A stretch of DNA of 11,235 nucleotides from Sphingobacteriales bacterium (GTDB lineage: Bacteria > Bacteroidota > Bacteroidia > Chitinophagales > Chitinophagaceae), in the NCBI GenBank assembly GCA_024640385.1, contig JAHEFC010000075.1, forward strand, positions 1 to 11,235. The letters are read 5' to 3'. The notes under the pieces were generated by a model that saw nothing but the letters and a program-made list of their open reading frames with translations, made no database searches and had not been told where the DNA came from. A program made the position numbers and the translations under genes. Shown here in pieces: positions 1 to 6,905 of the stretch; the first letter of the stretch is position 1; each line of letters opens with the position of its first letter.

Positions 1-1
1 G

Positions 2-661
2 ATCATCCGCATTGATTCAGCGAGTAAACCAGAAGCCTGGGCCGCCGATCCGGTGAACAACACCAAACTGATTGCCCAGACATTTCGTGAAGCATGTGAT
101 GTAGCAGCAGACTTTGGAGAAAAGCTAGCTGCAGAAGGCGAAATTTGCTGGGGCGGCATGCATAGTTGGAAAGCAATGATTGATACCCTGGAGGCTGTGG
201 ATCGCCCCAACATAGGGTTTCAGGCCGACATGGCACATACATTATTATACTTGCTGGGATACAATAGTCCCGAGGACCGCATTTTACCCGAGGATTTTAC
301 ATGGGACGACACAGAGGCATTAGATGATGCATTGAGAAAACTGACAGCGGCTCTTCGTCCATGGACCCTGGATTTTCATGTGGCGCAAAATGACGGAACG
401 GTCTTTGGATCTGGCTCCCATGATAAGACTGGAAGGCATTGCCAGGCTACTGACCCAAATGGTAAACTAGATATTGCACGACATGCCGGTTTTTGGTTGC
501 GTGATGAAAATGGAGCGCTTACAAAAGCCTTCAAACATATTTGCTGGGATGGATGCATGTTCCCTAATGAAGTACTGACAAGGCAGCAGACCTGGAACGA
601 TATACTGGCTGTAATGGTCAAGGTCCGGGATGCCCATGGCTGGCAGGAAGCGGGAAAATAA
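2..661 (+). CDS. Sugar phosphate isomerase/epimerase, xylose-isomerase-like TIM barrel (5' truncated)
   Basis: The reading frame is open from base 2 to the TAA at 659-661, so the gene starts before the window and only its last 219 codons are visible. The internal GTG at 53 is not the true start, because coding continues upstream of it ([13 protein letters not shown]). The protein resembles the AP-endonuclease-2/xylose-isomerase-like TIM-barrel superfamily, whose members isomerise or epimerise sugars with a divalent metal. Likely metal-site segments are [20 protein letters not shown] (a D-x-x-H pair), DFHVAQNDG (a His on the next strand) and FPNEVL (a late Glu). This layout matches the E/D/H/E site known for tagatose-3-epimerase-like enzymes; assigning each residue is inference. 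No signal peptide is visible, but the N-terminus is missing. The oxidoreductase start is 31 bases downstream on the same strand, so the two probably form an operon. The substrate is unknown. Confidence 0.85.
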   Translation: MIRIDSASKPEAWAADPVNNTKLIAQTFREACDVAADFGEKLAAEGEICWGGMHSWKAMIDTLEAVDRPNIGFQADMAHTLLYLLGYNSPEDRILPEDFTWDDTEALDDALRKLTAALRPWTLDFHVAQNDGTVFGSGSHDKTGRHCQATDPNGKLDIARHAGFWLRDENGALTKAFKHICWDGCMFPNEVLTRQQTWNDILAVMVKVRDAHGWQEAGK

Positions 662-692
662 TTAGTAATCTCCTCAATCAAAAAATAGCTCA

Positions 693-1844
693 ATGGCAAC
701 AAAAAAAACGATCAACATAGGATTAGTGGGTGGAGGATTCATGGGAAGGACCCATTCTAACGGGTATAAGCGGGTACCCAACTTTTTTCCTGAATTGGAG
801 TATACACCAGTTCTAAAAGCAGTTTGTTTCAGGAATGAAGCCAAGTTGAAAGCATTTGCGGAGCAATGGGGATATGAAACTACCGAGACAGACTGGCGAA
901 AAATAGTTGAACGGAAAGATATAGATGCAATAGACATCTGCACTCCTAATGATACGCATGCTGAAATTGCGATTGCTGCGGCCAAAGCTGGAAAAATGAT
1001 CCTTTGTGAAAAGCCATTGGCCAGGAACATGGAAGAATCCAGGGCGATGGTGGAGGCTATAGAGGCTGCTGGGGTGCCAAATACGGTCTGGTATAACTAC
1101 AGGCGTATTCCGGCAGTGACTTTGGCTAAACAGATCATTGATTCGGGCAAGTTGGGAAAGATCTATCATTACAGGGCGAATTTTTTGCAGGATTGGACCA
1201 TCAATGAAAACCTGCCCCAGGGCGGAGAAGGCCTATGGCGTATGGATGCTGCAGTTGCTGGTTCAGGAGTAATTGGTGACCTGCTCTCTCATTGCATAGA
1301 TACAGCTATATGGCTCAATGGTGGCATAAAGGATGTATCAGCGATGTCAGAAACTTTTGTAAAAGAACGGATGCACCAGCTCACTGGGAAAGTGGAGAAA
1401 GTGTATATAGACGATGCCTGCTCTTTCATCTGTCATTTTAACAACGGCTCACTGGGTCTTTTTGAATCTACACGGTATGCACGTGGACACAAAGCATTGT
1501 ACACTTTTGAGATCAACGGAGCAAATGCTTCCATTAAATGGGATCTGCACGACCTGAACCGCCTGGAGTTTTTTGATAATTCCGATCAGTCGAATCTGCG
1601 AGGCTGGCGGTCCATCCATGTAACCGATGGAGAGCAGCCTTACATGAACAAATGGTGGGTGCCAGGGCTGGGCATTGGATATGAGCATTCTTTTGTGCAC
1701 CAGGTGGCTGATTTTCTAAAGTCATTGGAAACCGGAACGGCTTGCTCGCCAACATTTAAAGAGGCTTTAGAAACACAGAAAGTTTGTCAGGCCCTGATAG
1801 ATTCTTCTGCTTCAAGAACCTGGAAAGATTGTAATATCTCCTGA
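693..1844 (+). CDS. Gfo/Idh/MocA family NAD(P)-dependent oxidoreductase
   Basis: This 383-residue protein has the usual length and layout of the glucose-fructose oxidoreductase/inositol dehydrogenase/MocA family. An N-terminal Rossmann fold opens with [12 protein letters not shown], giving the dinucleotide-binding G13-x-G15-x-x-G18. The sequence CEKPLA follows (E106-K107-P108, the family's catalytic-lysine motif). The C-terminal alpha/beta domain contains [15 protein letters not shown], where D196 and H200 fit the family's G-D-x-x-x-H active-site motif. Such enzymes oxidise or reduce a sugar or polyol hydroxyl using NAD(P). No signal peptide is visible, so it is probably cytoplasmic. The ATG at 693 lies 31 bases after the upstream isomerase stop and gives a start immediately before the Rossmann strand. 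Pairing with a TIM-barrel isomerase is typical of inositol or keto-sugar catabolic operons; the exact substrate is not readable. Confidence 0.93.
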   Translation: MATKKTINIGLVGGGFMGRTHSNGYKRVPNFFPELEYTPVLKAVCFRNEAKLKAFAEQWGYETTETDWRKIVERKDIDAIDICTPNDTHAEIAIAAAKAGKMILCEKPLARNMEESRAMVEAIEAAGVPNTVWYNYRRIPAVTLAKQIIDSGKLGKIYHYRANFLQDWTINENLPQGGEGLWRMDAAVAGSGVIGDLLSHCIDTAIWLNGGIKDVSAMSETFVKERMHQLTGKVEKVYIDDACSFICHFNNGSLGLFESTRYARGHKALYTFEINGANASIKWDLHDLNRLEFFDNSDQSNLRGWRSIHVTDGEQPYMNKWWVPGLGIGYEHSFVHQVADFLKSLETGTACSPTFKEALETQKVCQALIDSSASRTWKDCNIS

Positions 1845-1999
1845 ACAAAAGTGGATGTTGAATCAATGGTTTTCAAGTGGAAAAAAACTATCCTGTTTAT
1901 GAAAACAGAATTGCCGGCATAGAGAAAACCCTCTATATACAAATACTCAGCGCCAAGCTGGGCCATAGAGCTGAAATATTTATCGGTATATTGAATTGT
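1845..1999 (+). other. 155-base intergenic region before the GH31 gene
   Basis: The frame of the GH31 gene stays open back to a GTG at 1877, but the encoded extension (beginning MEKNYPVYE) precedes a clear signal peptide and looks non-coding, so I treat the stretch as intergenic. I see no TAnnTTTG box. There is a perfect 6-base inverted repeat, ATAGAG (1919-1924) and CTCTAT (1931-1936), around a 6-base loop. It has no following T run and is AT-rich, so it is weak evidence for a hairpin or an operator. Whether the GH31 gene has its own promoter here or is read through from the oxidoreductase cannot be decided by eye. Confidence 0.3.
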
Positions 2000-4138
2000 A
2001 TGAAGAGACGAATCTTTACCATCGGCGTTTTATTGGTCTGTGTTTTATTTTCCTTTGCCCAGGGACAGGTAAATTGGGAACAGCAGGCCAAAGGAATATG
2101 GCATGTCAGGGCCGGCTACCCCGAGAAAATGAATCTTACCAGTCAACTCAGTCTTACTCCCAAAATAACTGCCATAAATGCAATGCCTGCTGCAGATCTT
2201 CCTTTAAAAAAAGAGGACCTGAAATTTGAATTCAGGGATGGCAAAACATTTATCCGTTTTCCGCTTGAGAGAGATGAAAAGATTTACGGACTAGGTCTGA
2301 ATTTTAAAACAGTGGAACAACGCGGTCGAATCCTTCGCTTGCATATGGATCATTATGGTGGTCAGGACAATGGCAGAACTCATGCACCTGTACCTTTCTT
2401 TGTATCATCAAGAGGCTATGGTGCCTTCATTAACTCAGCACGATACCTCGACATTTATGTAGGTACCAGTGTGCGTAAAGACAGCAAAAATCCACCTAAA
2501 GTGTACAACCGCAGCCGGGATAAGGAATGGACGGCTGAGCCTTATTCTGATAACCTTGAAATACTGGTACCTGCCGAAGGAGTGGACATCGTTCTGTTTG
2601 CAGGAGCCACCATGCTGGATGTGGTCAGGCGCTTTAATCTCTACGAAGGTGGTGGATGTTTGCCTCCCAAATGGGGACTTGGATTCTGGCAGCGTGTTCC
2701 TGTAACTTATACGGATAAAGACGTAATGAGGGAAGTGGGAGAGTTTTCAAAAAAGAAGTTTCCTCTTTCTGTCATTGGCCTGGAGCCAGGTTGGATGACG
2801 GGAAGTTATCCATGTACCTATGAATGGGATAAAGAAAGATTCCCGAATCCGCTGGAGCTTACCAGATCATTGCAGAAACAGAATATTCAAACCAATGTGT
2901 GGATAAATCCTGGTGTTTCGCCCTTGTCTACTGTCTATAAGTCTATTGAACCCTATACTTCATCACATACAGAATGGTGCGGTGTAGTGCCGGATTACAC
3001 CATGCCGGAAGCAGTGAAGATCATGAGCACCCATCTTAAAACAAATGTGCTGGATTCAGGAGTGAGCGGATTCAAGATGGATGAGAATGACGGTTTCGAT
3101 AACTGGCTATGGCCTGATATAGCCTCTTTCCCTTCCGGGCATTCCGCGGAGCAGTTGCGGCAGATCTATGGGTCATTGCAGCAGCGATTTACAACTGACA
3201 TGTACCGCCAGCAGAATATGAGAACCTATGGACTGGTAAGGGCCTCTAATGCAGGATCTGTTTCTTTCCCATATGTGTTGTATAACGACTATTACGATCA
3301 TCGCGATTTCATCACCGCACTTGTAAATAGTTCGTTCATTGGCGTGTTATGGACTCCGGAAGTGCGGGCCTCGAAAACTTCAGAAGAGTGGCTGCGCAGA
3401 ATGCAGACCGTTTGTTTCTCGCCGCTGGCGATGCTGAATGCCTGGTCAGATGGCACAAAGCCCTGGTCGTTTCCCGATGTTGAAAACGACGTGAAAGCTA
3501 TAGCTGACCTGCGCATGCAGCTGATCCCATACTTATATACTGCTTTCGCAGATTACACGTTCTATGGTACTCCCCCGATGCGGGCTATGAACCTGGAGCC
3601 GGGATTTATGGCTGCAGCGACGGTGGAGACGAGAAAAGAAGATGGTACAGATAATCCTTACGCACTTGCCTTAAAAAAAGAAATGAAAGATCAATTCATG
3701 GTGGGAGATAACCTCCTGATAGCGCCTTTATTTGCAGGGGAAACCTCCAGGAAAGTGGTGCTTCCAAAGGGTAAATGGTATGATTTCTATACCGGTAAAC
3801 TAGCAGGTGAGGGAGAGGTTATAATTGTAACTCCAGGCCTAAGCAGCATTCCCGTTTTTGTAAAAGACGGTGGGATCATTCCTATGTATGCCGGGAACGA
3901 CGGTGTCGATGGATCTGCGCATCCCCTTGAGATCAGGCATTATGGAGAAAAGAGCGCATCGTATGAATTATATGATGATGATGGCATCACTTTTAATTAC
4001 GAAAAAGGCGATTACCTGCGCATCCCAATAAAAGTTTCGGTTGACAACAAAGGGAAAAAATCTGGTGCCGTTTCAATTCCAAAAGGGAAAAAACTCTGGT
4101 CGTTCAGTAACATGAGTTTCCGTTTCATGACCGAGTGA
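2000..4138 (+). CDS. Exported glycoside hydrolase family 31 (alpha-glycosidase, TIM barrel)
   Basis: I place the start at ATG 2000 (712 residues) because a textbook signal peptide begins there: MKRRIF, a hydrophobic core, then SFAQGQ as the cleavage region. The protein is therefore periplasmic or surface-located. Order of parts: an N-terminal beta-sandwich with YGLGLNFKTVEQRG; the (beta/alpha)8 barrel from about residue 220 (PPKWGLGFWQR); and C-terminal beta-domains (GDNLLIAPLFAGETSRKVVLP, LPKGKWYDFYTGK, YELYDDDGITFNYEKGDYLR). The nucleophile is most likely D361 in GFKMDENDG, replacing the common WIDMNE-type motif. The acid/base is most likely D430 in VLYNDYYDHRDF, standing where WSGDN/WTGDN usually occurs. 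GVLWTPEVR replaces the usual G-x-D-I-G-G-F. GH31 includes alpha-glucosidases, alpha-xylosidases, sulfoquinovosidases and alpha-galactosaminidases. These deviations suggest a specialised subfamily, and I do not assign a substrate. A small exported protein begins 44 bases downstream. Confidence 0.93.
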   Translation: MKRRIFTIGVLLVCVLFSFAQGQVNWEQQAKGIWHVRAGYPEKMNLTSQLSLTPKITAINAMPAADLPLKKEDLKFEFRDGKTFIRFPLERDEKIYGLGLNFKTVEQRGRILRLHMDHYGGQDNGRTHAPVPFFVSSRGYGAFINSARYLDIYVGTSVRKDSKNPPKVYNRSRDKEWTAEPYSDNLEILVPAEGVDIVLFAGATMLDVVRRFNLYEGGGCLPPKWGLGFWQRVPVTYTDKDVMREVGEFSKKKFPLSVIGLEPGWMTGSYPCTYEWDKERFPNPLELTRSLQKQNIQTNVWINPGVSPLSTVYKSIEPYTSSHTEWCGVVPDYTMPEAVKIMSTHLKTNVLDSGVSGFKMDENDGFDNWLWPDIASFPSGHSAEQLRQIYGSLQQRFTTDMYRQQNMRTYGLVRASNAGSVSFPYVLYNDYYDHRDFITALVNSSFIGVLWTPEVRASKTSEEWLRRMQTVCFSPLAMLNAWSDGTKPWSFPDVENDVKAIADLRMQLIPYLYTAFADYTFYGTPPMRAMNLEPGFMAAATVETRKEDGTDNPYALALKKEMKDQFMVGDNLLIAPLFAGETSRKVVLPKGKWYDFYTGKLAGEGEVIIVTPGLSSIPVFVKDGGIIPMYAGNDGVDGSAHPLEIRHYGEKSASYELYDDDGITFNYEKGDYLRIPIKVSVDNKGKKSGAVSIPKGKKLWSFSNMSFRFMTE

Positions 4139-4182
4139 AAATGGTACCGGGTCACAGACGGGTAAAAATCGTAAATTCAGGT

Positions 4183-4608
4183 ATGAAAACATCATTCACG
4201 TTCCTGTGTATTTTATTTATGTTGGCAGGTTTCTCCCAGGAGTGGACGCATGTTGGCCAATCAAAAGATGGAGCTGTACAAATTTATCTGAAAGAGAATT
4301 CAGTAAAGAATGAAGAGGGATATTTTTCCTGCATGGTCAAAACTACTACTTCACCCAACTATCAAATGGATCTAAGACGTTCCAGGGGACGTTCTATCAA
4401 AGGATATGAGAATTACAATCATTCGATTTATATCTATTTAATTGATTGTGGAATGCATAAATATATTCTCCGTAAAAGAACAGACTTTACCAATACCGGT
4501 GCACTGCTTGATGATGTAACGCCATCTGCTGCAGAAAAAAGATGGATAGATGTTTTGCCAAACACTGTGGCGAAAACGATAGTAGATAAGATATGTGAAA
4601 GGAAGTGA
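4183..4608 (+). CDS. Small exported protein, surface-adhesin E-like
   Basis: The protein has 141 residues starting at ATG 4183. The frame is open back to 4135, overlapping the GH31 stop, but the signal peptide begins at 4183 (MKTSFTFLCILFML, then AGFSQEW), which decides the start. The mature part of about 120 residues begins EWTHVGQSKDGAVQIYL and ends with a C-terminal Cys (C138). Two further Cys lie at C50 and C89 (YLIDCGMHKY). The pattern W-x-x-V, a short strand ending in Y, the segment 'NSVK..EGYFSCMVK', then 'DC' and 'W..V.P.T....I...C' resembles the Adhesin_E/surface-adhesin E domain known from Haemophilus protein E and found in many short secreted proteins. That match comes from memory of the pattern and is moderate. 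The lack of a lipobox Cys suggests a soluble periplasmic or secreted protein. Its 44-base spacing from the GH31 gene suggests co-transcription. Confidence 0.75.
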   Translation: MKTSFTFLCILFMLAGFSQEWTHVGQSKDGAVQIYLKENSVKNEEGYFSCMVKTTTSPNYQMDLRRSRGRSIKGYENYNHSIYIYLIDCGMHKYILRKRTDFTNTGALLDDVTPSAAEKRWIDVLPNTVAKTIVDKICERK

Positions 4609-4611
4609 TGG

Positions 4612-5532
4612 TTACCAGGTTCTCTTGCTCATTACCTTATCCAGATCTTCCCTTGTCATCTTGCCAAGCTCAGGATGCTTTTCCAGCCACTTAAGAAAAT
4701 CGGTCTTGATCTGGTCCGTCCACTGGCTGTCGATCTGCCCTGCAGAATAGGTACCTGTTTTAACCATCTCGTATCCGAATTTATCTTTCCGCACTACAAA
4801 CTCTGCAGTGCTAACTACCTGTTCTGCAAGATGTGCCGGTACAAACAATACGCCTTCTCCAAAACCGATCACCAGGTCTCCGGGCAATACCATGGCATGG
4901 CCGATCCGTATGGGTGTGTTCAGTCCTACCAATACGGTTTCTTCCAGGAAAGAAGGATGGAAGTCGCGGACAAATGCATTGAAATTCCCTTTGATCATTT
5001 TCAATTCCTGCAAGTCGCGCGATGCGCCGTTGAACACCACCCCGTTACCTGTTTTTGCATAAATTGAATTGGCCAGGGTGGATCCCATCAGTGTGCCGCC
5101 TGCGATCTTTCCAAACGCATCAGCCACATACACATCGCCGGGTTGCAATATCTCTATCGGCCATGCATTGGTATTGCCTTTTCTTCCTGCTTTGGCGCCG
5201 CGTTCTTTGATGTTCTTTTCCACATCGGGCCTGGTGGGCATGAACATGGCCGTTACTGCCCTTCCGATAACAGGTACGGAATCGTAGACCATTTTCCAGT
5301 TGCCTTCAAACTGATTCAGGTACCCTTCATTTTTCAGTACGGTCCATGCATCGTCTATCATGATCTTCCGGGCCCTGACCAGCAGATCATCTGCGATCTT
5401 TGGCCTGCCATCAGGAAATCGTTCTCCCTTCCATTCTGATGTCAGGAAGATCAGTTCATCTTTAGATATCGTCTGGGCTGTAACTGATATGACCAGGAAA
5501 AATATGCAGGTCAGTAATGATAATTTCTTCAT
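4612..5532 (-). CDS. RraA/HMG-aldolase-like protein with signal peptide
   Basis: I choose ATG 5532 (306 residues). The frame extends to 5574 and would overlap the transporter gene, but MKKLSLLTCIFFL followed by VISVTAQ is a clear signal peptide starting at 5532. About 95 residues then precede the RraA-like fold (IEILQPGDVYVADAFGKIAG onward). The family hallmark is GVVFNGASRDLQEL, with R172-D173 and E176 forming the R-D-x-x-E/D metal and substrate motif of class II HMG/CHA aldolases. GGTLMGSTLANSIYA is the matching upstream glycine-rich loop. Databases often mislabel relatives as dimethylmenaquinone methyltransferase. RraA proper inhibits RNase E in the cytoplasm; an exported copy cannot do that, so a metal-dependent aldolase, decarboxylase or binding role on an oxo-acid is more likely (inference). 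The gene starts 7 bases after the BASS transporter stop, so the two are co-transcribed. Confidence 0.88.
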   Translation of the reverse strand: MKKLSLLTCIFFLVISVTAQTISKDELIFLTSEWKGERFPDGRPKIADDLLVRARKIMIDDAWTVLKNEGYLNQFEGNWKMVYDSVPVIGRAVTAMFMPTRPDVEKNIKERGAKAGRKGNTNAWPIEILQPGDVYVADAFGKIAGGTLMGSTLANSIYAKTGNGVVFNGASRDLQELKMIKGNFNAFVRDFHPSFLEETVLVGLNTPIRIGHAMVLPGDLVIGFGEGVLFVPAHLAEQVVSTAEFVVRKDKFGYEMVKTGTYSAGQIDSQWTDQIKTDFLKWLEKHPELGKMTREDLDKVMSKRTW

Positions 5533-5539
5533 CTCTTTA

Positions 5540-6682
5540 TCAATGTTTATGTGCGGCCAGTTCTTTTTCATCAACCACTACAATTGTGCCATCGGCATTT
5601 TTGATCGGTTTCTTATGCCAGTAAGATGCCAGCATAGATCCGGTAACGTTCATTAAAGGGCCGAACACGGCAGGAGCCAGGCCCAATGTAGCAGCTTTTC
5701 CCATCTGGTTTGCCAGGGCCGATGCCAGTCCTCCATTCTGCATACCCACCTCAATGGCAATGGTTCTGCAGTCGCGTTCCGGCATTTTGAATAAGCGGCC
5801 CGACCAATAGCCCAGGAAATATCCAAATATATTATGGATCAATACAAGCGGTATCAATACCAGGGCCCCGGAGATCAGGTTATCCCTGCCGGCCGCAGTA
5901 ATGATGGTGATGATAAAAGCGATACTGAACATAGACACCATCGGCATGGCATCATCCAGCCATTTGGCTTTTCCATGCAGCAACCTGTTGAATATGATAC
6001 CCCCGCCAATGGGGATGATCACCATCTTGAAAATATCCCACATCATGGTCAGGGGGTTGATCTCTACAAATGCTCCTGCCAGGATCTTCATCAGAAAAGG
6101 GGTGACAAAAGGAGCCAGTAGGGTGGAAACAGCAGTGATGGTAATGGATAGCGCCAGGTTGGCCTTGGCCAGGTAAGACATCACATTGGAGGCAAGTCCA
6201 TTTGGTGAACAGCCGATCAGTATCAGGCCCGCTGCAATTTCAACCGGGAGACCGGAAATACTGGCCAGGGTGAAGCCCAGCGAGGGCATGATGATAAAAT
6301 GACTGACTACGCCCAGGATCACACCTTTCGGAGTTTTGATCACCCCGGCAAAATCTTTGATACTCATGGAGGTGCCCATGCCAAACATGATCAATTGGAT
6401 CAAAGGCGTGATCAGTAGGGATAGTTTGAATCCATTCCAGGTGGTAAAATATTGCGGATAATATAGAGCAAGGCTGACCGCTGCAAAAATGGAAACCGTG
6501 AATGAAAGCCCCCTGAGTGACTTATACCCCCGGAAGCTAAGCGCAAGGCAGGCAAAGAACAGCATCAATAACCAACCGGCCCAGTCTGTTTTTAAAACCA
6601 GCCCTGCGTAAACATAAACAGCAAGGGACCCAAAGGCGGCAAAAAGAAGCAGTTTGTGGATCGATAAACTCGAATTGGTCAT
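5540..6682 (-). CDS. Bile acid:sodium symporter (BASS) family transporter
   Basis: This 380-residue, strongly hydrophobic protein is an inner-membrane carrier. Family signatures are visible: LIMFGMGTSMS (about residues 97-107), the P/N-rich kink ILIGCSPNGLASNV (155-167), and IEVGMQNGGLASALA (310-324). In the last, E311 and Q315 correspond to the Glu and Gln that bind sodium in structurally known BASS proteins. The family imports organic anions with Na+: bile acids in animals, pyruvate in plant BASS2, pantothenate or keto-acid precursors in bacteria. Typical members have about 300-330 residues. The surplus here is N-terminal: residues about 10-30 and 36-52 look like two extra membrane segments before the usual first helix. 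The tail is short and charged, ending ELAAHKH. The gene is upstream of the RraA-like protein in one unit, which hints at an oxo-acid or related substrate (inference). Confidence 0.92.
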   Translation of the reverse strand: MTNSSLSIHKLLLFAAFGSLAVYVYAGLVLKTDWAGWLLMLFFACLALSFRGYKSLRGLSFTVSIFAAVSLALYYPQYFTTWNGFKLSLLITPLIQLIMFGMGTSMSIKDFAGVIKTPKGVILGVVSHFIIMPSLGFTLASISGLPVEIAAGLILIGCSPNGLASNVMSYLAKANLALSITITAVSTLLAPFVTPFLMKILAGAFVEINPLTMMWDIFKMVIIPIGGGIIFNRLLHGKAKWLDDAMPMVSMFSIAFIITIITAAGRDNLISGALVLIPLVLIHNIFGYFLGYWSGRLFKMPERDCRTIAIEVGMQNGGLASALANQMGKAATLGLAPAVFGPLMNVTGSMLASYWHKKPIKNADGTIVVVDEKELAAHKH

Positions 6683-6905
6683 AAACAGGAATTATCTAAA
6701 AATAATATTAGTTGGTAATATAAGCATCCTCCAATTACTATGGATAATTCCCTTTCACATCATTATGTGGTTGCAGGGGAAAAATTTTTTCTGTTATTTT
6801 GTGGCGTCAAGTTTAGCATATGATTGTTCTGTGATCTTTATGTCCCTTCTTTTCAATTCGGCTTTTAGATAGCCGGATTATTTTCTATTTTATAATGAAC
6901 ATCAT
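6683..6905. other. Divergent intergenic region between BASS and MATE genes
   Basis: This 223-base AT-rich region separates two divergently transcribed genes and should hold both promoters. A short plus-strand frame crosses it from 6654, but it begins inside the antisense of the transporter gene, has no recognisable protein character and I read it as non-coding. One reasonable plus-strand promoter is annotated separately. For the minus strand I found no exact CAAAnnTA (the reverse of TAnnTTTG). An A/T run (AAAAATTTTTT near 6781-6790) is present and could simply be a bent, AT-rich promoter feature. I see no RNA gene or riboswitch-like structure. Confidence 0.5.
6798..6826 (+). promoter_or_regulatory. 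Candidate Bacteroidota promoter for the MATE gene
   Basis: TTTG at 6798-6801 and TATGATTG at 6819-6826 are separated by 17 bases. The second box differs from the Bacteroidota -7 consensus TAnnTTTG by one base. The implied transcription start is near 6833, leaving a leader of about 70 bases before the ATG at 6906. It is a motif match only; AT-rich DNA yields such matches by chance. Confidence 0.35.

Noticed and set aside
1919..1936. ATAGAG/CTCTAT inverted repeat as a terminator or operator
   Set aside because: Only 6 bp, AT-rich, no T run, and expected by chance in a stretch of this length; kept only as a note in the intergenic entry.
1877..1999. Longer GH31 start at GTG 1877 adding 41 residues
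   Set aside because: The extension precedes a complete signal peptide starting at ATG 2000, which would be buried internally; the added sequence has no domain character.
4135..4182. Upstream start overlapping the GH31 stop for the small exported gene
   Set aside because: The 16 added residues are charged and sit before a complete signal peptide beginning at 4183.
4612..5532. Dimethylmenaquinone methyltransferase or RNase E inhibitor
   Set aside because: The first is a known misannotation of the RraA fold; the second requires a cytoplasmic protein, whereas this one has a signal peptide.
5533..5574. Longer RraA-like start at 5574 overlapping the BASS gene
   Set aside because: The signal peptide begins at ATG 5532, directly after the transporter stop; the longer start adds a charged segment before it.
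6654..6872. Plus-strand open frame of 72 codons across the BASS-MATE intergenic region
   Set aside because: It begins antisense to the transporter start, contains no recognised domain, and the region is needed for divergent promoters.
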